A DNA stretch of 57,340 nt, taken from the NCBI GenBank assembly GCA_035499295.1, contig DATJZG010000135.1, positions 1-57,340 of the forward strand, given 5' to 3'. Positions 8,714 to 17,282 of this stretch are shown here, in pieces (within the stretch, counting starts at the first letter, position 1; each line of letters opens with the position of its first letter). Below the pieces are notes generated by a model. The model searched no databases. It had not been told where the DNA came from and saw only the letters and a list, made by a program, of their open reading frames with translations. This DNA is from DATJZG01 sp035499295 (lineage in GTDB: Bacteria; Myxococcota; Myxococcia; Myxococcales; Anaeromyxobacteraceae). The position numbers and the translations under genes were made by a program.

Positions 8714-11700
8714 TTATGCCGTGGCCCCTTCCTGGACGGTTTCGGGCATAGGCAGGCGTGCTGTCCCTGGGAGGGCGACGGTGCGATAGCCCGAGAGTTC
8801 CACGTAGACGTTGCCATCGGCATCGAGGACGCGCGCGTCGAAGCCTTCGTCCTGCCGCCGCGTGACCTCTGCAAACGGTTGGCCATCGCCAGGTTGTGTC
8901 CGATGGATTCGGAGTGATGCGAGCGCAGCTGGCAGCGCGAGGACGTTGCGCTCGGCGATGTCGAGGATCCCGGCGGTCTGGAAGCAGAGCTCGACGAGGC
9001 GCGGCGCGACGAGGCCGGCGGCGGTGGGATCGGCGCCGTTCGGCGGAAGATCGCGTTGCATAACGCCCACGGCGCGGCCGTCCTCGAGTTGCACGCCCGC
9101 GACCACTTGGTACGCCGGGCCGTGGAAGAAGACCCGGTAGACGGTCTGGCGGTCCACGTTCGGCTGGCCGGGTGACCGGAACGGAACGTTCCTCGGTGCG
9201 AGGGCAGCGTGCTCCGCCCAGACGCGCCCGCGGAAGTGCAGACGCTCTTGCACCGGCACGCCGGGCTTCGGCTGCAGCTTCGACGAGATCTGAACTTCGA
9301 AGACCAGGGCGCCGCCGTCACCCGGACGTCCGAGGACGGTGAGATGGAGGGTGGCCGGCTTCATCCGATGGAACTTGAACGGCAGCAGGAACTCGACGTC
9401 GCGCAACTCCGTGACCACCCGGTCCGGCCAAAGCAGGGCCGTTGCCTCCGCGAAGGCCTCGACCGCCATCACCCCAGGCAATACCGGCACCCCGTCGATC
9501 CGGTGGTCGAGGAGGAACGGCTGCTCGCTCGGATCGAGCCGGGTCGTAACGACGAGCCCCTGGTACAGAGGCGCACCCGTTACCGCTCCTATCATCGCGA
9601 GAGACGGTGCCCGTTCCTCGAGGCGCGCCTGCGTCTTCTCCAGATCTAGACCCCCGGTCTCGTCCCACTCCTCGACGAGGTTGCCAAGCCTGCCTCCGAC
9701 GACGATCTCGTCGGCGACACCCGCCACGAGCTCGCGACGAACCGTCGGGATTCCGACCTCCGGGGCGAGCATGTCGATGCCTGCAGCCTTGATGATCTTG
9801 GGGATCGAGCCGCGCACGGCCATGCCGATCTCGCCCCAGGCAGTCCAATCGATCGCGATCGCCCGGGTCCCCGGTCGAGAGCGCCGCAGCCAGCGCGACA
9901 TGGAGCAAAGCAGAGCGTTGGCGGCGCTGTAGTCGGTCTGGCCGGCGTTCCCGAAACGGCCTGCGACTGAGCTGAACACCACGGTGGCCCCGAGAGGCAG
10001 ATCCCCCGCGGCGCGAAGGAGCGAGAAGAAGCCCTGCGCCTTGATGTCGAACACCCGAGCCCATTCGTCGTCGGGCTTGTCGGGGAGCGGCCGACTGATC
10101 TCGATCCCGCCGGCGTGCACGAGCACGTCGATGCGCCCGCTCGCCGCTCGGATCGCATCCACGGTCGACTGGACCGCCGCTGCGTCGAGCAGGTCGAGCG
10201 CGTGCCAGTGCGCCGTTCCACCCGCCGCGCGCACGCTCTCCGCCGCGCGGAGCGCCGCTTCCTGGCGCTCGACGACGAGGATCTGCCTATCGATGGCGAC
10301 CGGCGTCGGCTTCTCGCCGCGCGCCTTTGCCTCGGCGATGAGCTCCTCCTTCAGCCTATCGCGGCCGTCGCGGAAGAGGGAGACATGCGGGTCGCCGGCG
10401 GCCGGCGGGGCGACGAGGTCGATGAGGTGGAATGTCCCGCCGCTCGCGGCGGCGAGATCGGCGACGATCGCGCTCGTGATTCCGCCGGCCGCCCCCGTGA
10501 CGACGAAGACGGTGTCGCGACCGAGGGCGAACGACGGCGAAGGCGTGACCGGCCGGACGTCGAGATGGGTCGACCAACGCTCCCCGCTGCACCGCCCGAC
10601 CTCCACGACGCCAGGGTCGATGAGCGCCTCGGCGACGAGGGCATCGGCGATCTGCGCGTCGGTGGCTTCCTCGGTGAAGTCGACCACCTTGACGAGGGCG
10701 TCCCGCCGCTCGCGCTTGAAAGCCTTCACGAAGCCCTGGACTCCCCCGCCCAGCGGGTTGTCGGTGCCTTCGTCGCCGAGCCCGAAGAGACCGCCGAGGC
10801 GCGTGCCGGCGACAAGGAAGGTGTCTGTAACCGCGATGCTCTCGTAGAGGACGCGCATCGTCGTGGCGAGGTTCTTGACGGCGACGCGAGTGCATTCGCC
10901 GAAGTCGTCGACAGTTGCCTGCTCGAGCCGAACGTCGGAGTCCAAGGAGGGGAGCCAGAAGATCCCGTGGACGGGGCCTTCTGCGAGCCAGTCCCGGACG
11001 GTCGCTGCGATGGCGGCCGCCGGCTGGCAGGCGTCGAGCTCGAGAACGGTGGCGCCGAGCTCTGCCAGCTTCCTTGGGAGGGGGCTCACGCTCCGAGACG
11101 AGGCGACGATGACACGCGTCTCCGCGCCGATCCGGACGCCGGTGGGCTTGCACAGATCGAGGGGGGGGCGCAGAACCGGGGCAGCAACCCGTCGCGGGAG
11201 TTGGTCCGCGTTGGAGAGCGGATGCGCCGCCGTCGCGGCAGTGCTCTGGGGGCCGGACTCCGCCGGAGTGTCGAGGGGTCTCGATGGGGCCGACGACACC
11301 GGGGTGGCACCGGGCCGATTCGAGTGGACGAAACCGATGACGTGGCGAAGAGTCGGAAAGTCGCGCAGCCGCAGGTTCTCGATCCGAGGAATGGACCATT
11401 CCTCCCGGACCGCCGCGAACGTCTCCGCCTGCTTGACGGTGTCGACGCCCAGGTCGGCCTCCAGGTCGAGGTCGAGATCGAGCAGGTCCGGCGGGTACCC
11501 GGTCTTCTCCGAGACGATGCCTACTACGCGATCGGCGATCGGGTCGCCAGTCGCCGGCCCCGGCGCAGTGGCGAGGGCCGAAGGTGCGGTCGGGGGAGGC
11601 GGCGCCGCCGCGGAGGCGGCGACGGTCGCCGGCGCTTCCAGGGCCGCGGCGAGGTCCGGCCGATGGGTGCGGACGAAGGTGGCCACGTGGCGAAGGGTGG

Positions 11701-14700
11701 GGAAGTCACGGAGTCGCAGGTTCTCAACTCGCGGGATCGACCATTCCTCGCGGACGGCGGCAAACGTCTCCGCCTGCTTGACGGTGTCGACACCAAGATC
11801 GGCCTCGAGGTCGAGATCGAGATCGAGCAGGTCGGCCGGATATCCCGTCTTCTCGGAGACGATCGCGACGATTCGGTTGGAGACCGGATCCGCGCTATGG
11901 GAGACGGGCGCTGATACCGCCGCAGTCGCCACGGTAGGTGCGGGCGAGGGGGCCGGAACGGGAGGCGTCGGTGCCGGCGAGGGCGCCGGCACCGTGGCGA
12001 GGTCCGACCGATGAGTGCGGACGAAGGTGGCGACGTGCCGGAGCGTTGGAAAATCTCGCAGACGGAGATTCTCGATCCGGGGGATCGACCACTCTTCGCG
12101 CACGGCAGCGAAGGTCTCCGCTTGCTTCACGGTGTCGACGCCGAGGTCAGCCTCGAGGTCCAGATCGAGATCGAGGAGGTCGGGCGGGTAGCCCGTCTTC
12201 GCCGAGACGATCGCGACGATGCGGTCGACGACCGGGTCTGCGCCGGCGGGTGCGGCAGCGCCCGCCGCCGGAGCGCGCACCGGTGCAGGTGCCTCGGGAG
12301 GGGAGGGCCTCGGAGCGGGCGCGGCAGCCACCATCGCTGGTTGGCAGGTCGCGGAAGCGCTGTCGTTCTGCGGTAGCGCCACGGACGAGCGGCGAGCTTC
12401 CGGAACGACAGCTGCCGGGGCGATGAATCCGGAAGAGTGACCATTAGGAGCAGGTGGTGCCGGGGCGCGCCGCGACGGGGCCGTGCCCCATGCCCACGCC
12501 GCCGGCTGCGGCGTGCGCGCCGGCGCTCCGTTCGAGACGACGCGCAAGGTGCGCTGCGCGACCTCCACCTCGGCCCGGTCTACGCCGGTGACGGCATCGA
12601 GCCAGCGTTGGTAGACGTCGGAACGGTCGACCCGCGCTGCGCCGCCAGGGATGCGGCGCGTGAGCGTGAGAGCGATCTGGGAGCCAAACCCAGCGGCGAG
12701 ATGGATCGCGTAGTTGACCGGGTACCGCCCGCCCCGACTCAAGTTCAGGCGCCCCAGCTCCGGATCCTCCTCCCGGAAGTTGGGGACGGGGGGAACGATG
12801 CCGTGCTCGAGGATCTTGACCGCGATGACGTCCTCGATACCCACCCCCATCGCGTGACCAGTGAAGCCCTTCGTGTTCGACACCACGATCTCGCTCGCCG
12901 CGCTCCCGAACACTCGGCGCAAGGCCTCGACTTCGGCCGAGGCGCTCCCCCCACGGGCTGGCGTGAAGGTCTCGTGCGACACGAATACCGTTTCGCCCGC
13001 CATCGAGCGGCGGTCGAGGCCGAATCGCCGCTCGGCCGAGCGGACCAGGCTCTCGACGACGGCGGCGACGTGGTCGACGTCGAGGCGTGTCGCGTGGAAC
13101 GCGCTGTTTCGCGTCTCGCTCGACAACAGCTCGGCGATCCCGCGCATGCCGCGCTCCTCCACGGCGTCCTGGCTCTCGACGACGAGCGCGGCCGCGCCCA
13201 TGCCGATGATGGTGCCGTGGCGTCGTCGATCGAAGGGAACGGCCGCCTCTTCGACCTTGTCGTCGGTGGCCGCCGCGCCGGTGGCGAGGAAGCCCGCGCC
13301 GACCCACTCCATCAGGTTCTCGCTCGTCGTGTTGTCGGCGGAGATGACCACGACGCGGCGACAGCGACCCGTTCGGATCCAGTCTTCCGCCATCGCGACT
13401 GCCTGGGCCGTACTCGCGCAGGCCGCGTTCGCCAGCGCATTGGGGCCGCGGGCGCCGATGTACTCGGCGAACTGGCTGTGACCCATGGGCAGTACGCGCA
13501 GAAGGAATCGTCGGTCGAATGCGTATGGCTCGCGCCGAAGCTCCTCGTCGATTTGCGCGATCTGGCGCTCGACCTCGTGGAGGGCCGACGGATCGCTCGT
13601 CTGGCGCCGGACATCCTCGAGCGCGCCTCGTCGCTGTCGCCTTGATTCGTATCTGTAGTAACGGCCCAGTTCCTCGGCGAAGCGGTCGCATCCGGGGAGG
13701 GCGGAGCCGAAGATCACGCCGGTCTCGTCGCGCATCGACTGCGGGAGCATCCAGCGATCGGGGAGGAATGTCCCCTTGGTCGTGCGCCGCCACGTCTGGA
13801 CGAGCGGGATGCCAGCCTCGCGGAGGGCGTCGATCCCCACTGCGATCGCGAGCTGGCTCGTGCTGTCGAGGGCCTCGACCAGTTTCTGCGGGACCCCGTA
13901 CTCGGCGGCCAGGTCGAAGGGCCCCGCACGGCCCGCCAGCTTGAGGACCTCCGCGGAGTCGTTGATGGTTTCGAAGCGCCCGTCGCCTTCGGGGGTCTTC
14001 ACCACGCGCGTCACCTGCTTGCGGGCCATCTGATAGCGGAAGCGCGCCGGCAGCAGATCGATGAGCTGCTCGCCGCGCAGGATCCGGTCGACGTTTTGCG
14101 GGTCCATCACCGGCTTATCCGGGCCCGGGAGTCCGAGGGCGCACCCGGTGATCACCACGGAGCCGGTCGGCGGCGAGTTGCGGTCGAGGGGCCCCGCGCC
14201 GAGCTCCGACGTCGCCGGCCTTGCGGCCGCGGCGGAAATCGTCCGCGCGAGGACCTGAGCGAGCTCTTCGAGAGAGGAGTGGGACACGACCTGAGCCTCC
14301 CCGGCCCCGTTCTGGGGGGCTGGCGTGACGGTGTTCGAAGAGATGGACGCGATCGATGGGATCACGCCGTCGGTCGCTGCGCCCCAGGGTACCGCGCGCG
14401 GCCCGTCGGTCGCTCCGTGCCCCGCCGCGAGGAGCCCGCAGAGGGCCTGGTTGAAGGCGGCGAGATCCCCGACCTTGGGGTGGTTCGTGAAGAGCGAGAC
14501 CAGCCCCTCGCGGCCGGCGAGCACATCGTCGACGAACCCCTTCAGGGCCTTCTTCGGGCCTACCTCGACGAAGGTGCGCACGCCCTCCTGCCAGAGCGTC
14601 TCGAGCCCGCGGACCCACTGGACCGGCGAGGCGATCTGGTTGACGAGCATGCTGCGGATCTCGAGACGTGTCACCGGATAGAAACCACCGGTCACGTTGG

Positions 14701-17203
14701 CGACGACCGGCAGTTGGGGCGGGGAGATGCGCAGCCGGTCGAGCACCCTTCCCAGGGGCTCGGCGGCCGGTGCCACGACGCGGGTGTGGAAGGCGTGGCT
14801 CACCGGGAGGCGCACGGTCTCGATGCCGAGGGCCGTCAGGGCCTCCATGGCTCTCTTCACCGCTTGCGTTTCGCCGCCGATGACGGCCTGGCGGGTGCTG
14901 TTGATGTTGGCGGTGACCACGTAGCCGTCAATCGAGGCGAGAGCCTTCTCTACGACGTCGAGCGGGCCCATGACCGCCGCCATCCAGCCGTTGTCAGCGA
15001 GGCTGACCCGCGTCATCTCGCGACCACGAGCCGCGGACGCCTCGAGAGCATCGGAGAACGGCATGACGCCCGCGGCGACAAGCGCGCCATACTCGCCGAG
15101 CGAGTGACCCATGACGTAGTCCGGGCGCATCCCGTACTCGGCGAGCAGAGCGCGAAGCGCGTTGTCGACCGTCAGGACAGCGGGCTGCGTGACGGCCGTC
15201 TGTCGGAGCGCCTCTTCGGCCGTCGCCATCGCCCCTGCGTCGCCGGGGTCCGCGAACAGGAACGCCGTCAGGGGCCGGCCGAGAATCGGCCCGAGGACTG
15301 CGTCGGCTTCGTCGAACACGGCTCGGACGACCGGCTCGCGCTGGTAGAGTTCTCGACCCATGTTGACGAATTGGCTCCCCTGGCCCGGGAAGAGGAAGGC
15401 GATCTTCCCCGGGGGGCCGTTGCCGCCGCGGAACACCCCTTGGCTCCCGAGCGCCCGCCAGCCTGAAGGCGCGTCCGTCTCGAGCACGCGACGCGCGCGT
15501 TCGAGCTTGTCGATGAGATCGGGGCCGCTGGCGAAGTCGACGACGAGCCGCTGCCGGGCCCCGAGGTCGGCGCGCGACGGGTAGGCCATCGGGAGCCCCC
15601 CGCCATTTCTTACCCGGGCGATCTCTCGCTCCAGGCGCGCGCGCAGGTCGGCGACGGTGGCCCCGCCTACCGCCAGGATTCCGCGCAGGGGAGCCTTCGG
15701 CAGGCTGCCGACCGGCGTGGCCCCGCTGGCCGTACCCGCGGGGGGTGTCGCGGAGGGGACCGAGACCGCCGCCTTTCGGCGAGCCTCAAAAGCGCCCGGG
15801 ATGTGCTCCTCGAGCACGATGTGGAAGTTGGTCCCCCCGAAGCCGTACGCCGACACTCCGGCGCGGCGCGGCGTCCCGTTGGCTCGAGGCCACTCTCGCA
15901 GCTCGTGGTTGAGAGTGAAGGGGGTCGCCGAGAAGTCGATGTTGGGGTTGGGTGTCGTTGCATTGAGCGTCGGCGGAAGCTGCTTGTGATGCAGGGCGAG
16001 GATGGCTTTCAGCAGGCCGGCTGCACCAGCCCCGGCCTTCAAGTGGCCGATGTTGCTCTTCACCGAGCCGAGAGCGATCGCCCCTCTCCTGGCGGCGGCG
16101 AAGCACTCCGCCAGGCTCTCCACCTCCACGACGTCACCGACCTTGGTGCTCGTGCCATGGGCCTCGACCATCCCGGCCGTGGCCGGATCGAGCCCGGCGT
16201 CGTGCCACGCGCGCCGAACCGCAAGCTTCTGCCCGACCGGGTTGGGCGCTGTGATCCCCTTGCCCCTTCCATCGCTGCTGGCTCCGACCCCGCGGAGGAC
16301 GGCGTAGATTCTGTCGCCGTCGCGCTCAGCGTCGGCGAGGCGCTTGAGAAGGAACGCGGCCGCTCCCTCGCCCATGACGAAGCCGTCGGCGCCATCGCCG
16401 AAGGGGCGAGTTCCGGTAGCGCTCAGCGCCCCGATCTTGCAGAACTTGACGAAGGTCGATGGCCCCATGTTGCGGTCGATGCCGCCAGAGATCACCGCGT
16501 CGCAATGGTTCTCGGCGAGGAGGTCCATCGCGGCGTCGATGGCGGCCAAGCTCGAGGCACAGGCCGCGTCGGTGATGAAGTTCGGCCCACGAAGGTTGAG
16601 GAGATTCGCGACGCGACCGGAAATGATGTTCGGCAACTCTCCCGGCATGGAGTCTTCGGTGATGGGGGGAAAGTGCTTGCGCACCGCCTCCTGCCAACGC
16701 GCGACGATCTTGCGGCGGAGTTCAGGCCCGAGCTCCGAGAACGCCTCCACTCCCTCTAGGGCGCGGCGAAACTCCGGGAACATCACCCGCAGGTTCGTCA
16801 TGTAGTGAAGCTCGCCGCCGATGGCGGCGCCGAGAACGACGCCGGTGCGCTCGAGGTCGATGGCGCGACCGGGAAAGCCGTAGTCCGCGAGGGCCTCGGC
16901 GGCTATGGTGACGGCCCAGGCCTGTCCGAGATCCATCGCGGCGGCGACCTTCGGGGGCACCTTGAACCGCTGCCAGTCGAAGGAGTAGCCGCGCACCCAG
17001 GCGCCGATCTTGCTGTAGGACTTGTCGGGGGCGGAGGGATCCGGGTCGTAGTAATCGTCGACGCTCCAGCGCTCGGACGGGACCTCCGCGATGGAGTAGC
17101 GGCGCTCGCAGATGTTCTTCCAGAACGACGGGACGTCGGGTGCGTCGGGAAGAAGCGCCCCGACCCCCACCACGGCAATGGCCCGCTCTTCGCGCTGTGG
17201 CAT
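8714..17203 (-). CDS. Pfa-like multidomain fatty acid/polyketide megasynthase (KS-AT-KS-ACPx3-KR-DH)
   Basis: 2829 aa from the ATG at 17203, which has a G-rich ribosome-binding site; the frame opens 38 codons earlier without conserved sequence. Rough domains: KS1 8-450 (DAACASS, Cys215; AHGTST; NIGHLKAG); acyltransferase 605-900 (GQGSQF, GHSLGEY with Ser701, SHAFHT as in malonyl-specific ATs); a second, divergent KS 1015-1520 (NAACAST, Cys1262; SHETFTP; FTGHAMG); three ACPs 1653-1961; ketoreductase about 2230-2440 (TGAAGGI, SSVAG, Tyr2425); dehydratase hot-dog 2500-2829 (His2567 in HRIDGVPVLP). It is built to elongate, reduce and dehydrate a chain on ACP, as PfaA does, but has an extra KS and no enoyl reductase. 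All three ACPs carry Asp-Thr in place of Asp-Ser. Product unknown; a secondary lipid is the best inference. Confidence 0.93.
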   Translation of the reverse strand: MPQREERAIAVVGVGALLPDAPDVPSFWKNICERRYSIAEVPSERWSVDDYYDPDPSAPDKSYSKIGAWVRGYSFDWQRFKVPPKVAAAMDLGQAWAVTIAAEALADYGFPGRAIDLERTGVVLGAAIGGELHYMTNLRVMFPEFRRALEGVEAFSELGPELRRKIVARWQEAVRKHFPPITEDSMPGELPNIISGRVANLLNLRGPNFITDAACASSLAAIDAAMDLLAENHCDAVISGGIDRNMGPSTFVKFCKIGALSATGTRPFGDGADGFVMGEGAAAFLLKRLADAERDGDRIYAVLRGVGASSDGRGKGITAPNPVGQKLAVRRAWHDAGLDPATAGMVEAHGTSTKVGDVVEVESLAECFAAARRGAIALGSVKSNIGHLKAGAGAAGLLKAILALHHKQLPPTLNATTPNPNIDFSATPFTLNHELREWPRANGTPRRAGVSAYGFGGTNFHIVLEEHIPGAFEARRKAAVSVPSATPPAGTASGATPVGSLPKAPLRGILAVGGATVADLRARLEREIARVRNGGGLPMAYPSRADLGARQRLVVDFASGPDLIDKLERARRVLETDAPSGWRALGSQGVFRGGNGPPGKIAFLFPGQGSQFVNMGRELYQREPVVRAVFDEADAVLGPILGRPLTAFLFADPGDAGAMATAEEALRQTAVTQPAVLTVDNALRALLAEYGMRPDYVMGHSLGEYGALVAAGVMPFSDALEASAARGREMTRVSLADNGWMAAVMGPLDVVEKALASIDGYVVTANINSTRQAVIGGETQAVKRAMEALTALGIETVRLPVSHAFHTRVVAPAAEPLGRVLDRLRISPPQLPVVANVTGGFYPVTRLEIRSMLVNQIASPVQWVRGLETLWQEGVRTFVEVGPKKALKGFVDDVLAGREGLVSLFTNHPKVGDLAAFNQALCGLLAAGHGATDGPRAVPWGAATDGVIPSIASISSNTVTPAPQNGAGEAQVVSHSSLEELAQVLARTISAAAARPATSELGAGPLDRNSPPTGSVVITGCALGLPGPDKPVMDPQNVDRILRGEQLIDLLPARFRYQMARKQVTRVVKTPEGDGRFETINDSAEVLKLAGRAGPFDLAAEYGVPQKLVEALDSTSQLAIAVGIDALREAGIPLVQTWRRTTKGTFLPDRWMLPQSMRDETGVIFGSALPGCDRFAEELGRYYRYESRRQRRGALEDVRRQTSDPSALHEVERQIAQIDEELRREPYAFDRRFLLRVLPMGHSQFAEYIGARGPNALANAACASTAQAVAMAEDWIRTGRCRRVVVISADNTTSENLMEWVGAGFLATGAAATDDKVEEAAVPFDRRRHGTIIGMGAAALVVESQDAVEERGMRGIAELLSSETRNSAFHATRLDVDHVAAVVESLVRSAERRFGLDRRSMAGETVFVSHETFTPARGGSASAEVEALRRVFGSAASEIVVSNTKGFTGHAMGVGIEDVIAVKILEHGIVPPVPNFREEDPELGRLNLSRGGRYPVNYAIHLAAGFGSQIALTLTRRIPGGAARVDRSDVYQRWLDAVTGVDRAEVEVAQRTLRVVSNGAPARTPQPAAWAWGTAPSRRAPAPPAPNGHSSGFIAPAAVVPEARRSSVALPQNDSASATCQPAMVAAAPAPRPSPPEAPAPVRAPAAGAAAPAGADPVVDRIVAIVSAKTGYPPDLLDLDLDLEADLGVDTVKQAETFAAVREEWSIPRIENLRLRDFPTLRHVATFVRTHRSDLATVPAPSPAPTPPVPAPSPAPTVATAAVSAPVSHSADPVSNRIVAIVSEKTGYPADLLDLDLDLEADLGVDTVKQAETFAAVREEWSIPRVENLRLRDFPTLRHVATFVRTHRPDLAAALEAPATVAASAAAPPPPTAPSALATAPGPATGDPIADRVVGIVSEKTGYPPDLLDLDLDLEADLGVDTVKQAETFAAVREEWSIPRIENLRLRDFPTLRHVIGFVHSNRPGATPVSSAPSRPLDTPAESGPQSTAATAAHPLSNADQLPRRVAAPVLRPPLDLCKPTGVRIGAETRVIVASSRSVSPLPRKLAELGATVLELDACQPAAAIAATVRDWLAEGPVHGIFWLPSLDSDVRLEQATVDDFGECTRVAVKNLATTMRVLYESIAVTDTFLVAGTRLGGLFGLGDEGTDNPLGGGVQGFVKAFKRERRDALVKVVDFTEEATDAQIADALVAEALIDPGVVEVGRCSGERWSTHLDVRPVTPSPSFALGRDTVFVVTGAAGGITSAIVADLAAASGGTFHLIDLVAPPAAGDPHVSLFRDGRDRLKEELIAEAKARGEKPTPVAIDRQILVVERQEAALRAAESVRAAGGTAHWHALDLLDAAAVQSTVDAIRAASGRIDVLVHAGGIEISRPLPDKPDDEWARVFDIKAQGFFSLLRAAGDLPLGATVVFSSVAGRFGNAGQTDYSAANALLCSMSRWLRRSRPGTRAIAIDWTAWGEIGMAVRGSIPKIIKAAGIDMLAPEVGIPTVRRELVAGVADEIVVGGRLGNLVEEWDETGGLDLEKTQARLEERAPSLAMIGAVTGAPLYQGLVVTTRLDPSEQPFLLDHRIDGVPVLPGVMAVEAFAEATALLWPDRVVTELRDVEFLLPFKFHRMKPATLHLTVLGRPGDGGALVFEVQISSKLQPKPGVPVQERLHFRGRVWAEHAALAPRNVPFRSPGQPNVDRQTVYRVFFHGPAYQVVAGVQLEDGRAVGVMQRDLPPNGADPTAAGLVAPRLVELCFQTAGILDIAERNVLALPAALASLRIHRTQPGDGQPFAEVTRRQDEGFDARVLDADGNVYVELSGYRTVALPGTARLPMPETVQEGATA
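11320..12250 (-). repeat. Three tandem ACP-coding repeats
   Basis: Three units of about 345-348 bp within the megasynthase encode near-identical carrier domains (YPPDLLDLDLDLEADLGVD / TVKQAETFAAVREEWSIPR) joined by Pro/Ala linkers. The threonines at the attachment site are residues 1691, 1807 and 1922 (ACC codons, read as ggt on the plus strand at 12131, 11783 and 11438). The DNA is very similar between copies, which suggests recent duplication or gene conversion. Confidence 0.9.
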
Positions 17204-17282
17204 GGCTGCCCCCCCGAGCGATCGCGCCACGACGCATCGCGGCGCGGAATGCGGGCCGGGCGGCGGGCCGCCCGGCTGCCTT

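Noticed and set aside
8714..17203. Naming the megasynthase pfaA
   Set aside because: It has an extra KS and Thr-type ACPs, and PfaB, PfaC and PfaD are not seen; the symbol would imply PUFA synthesis.
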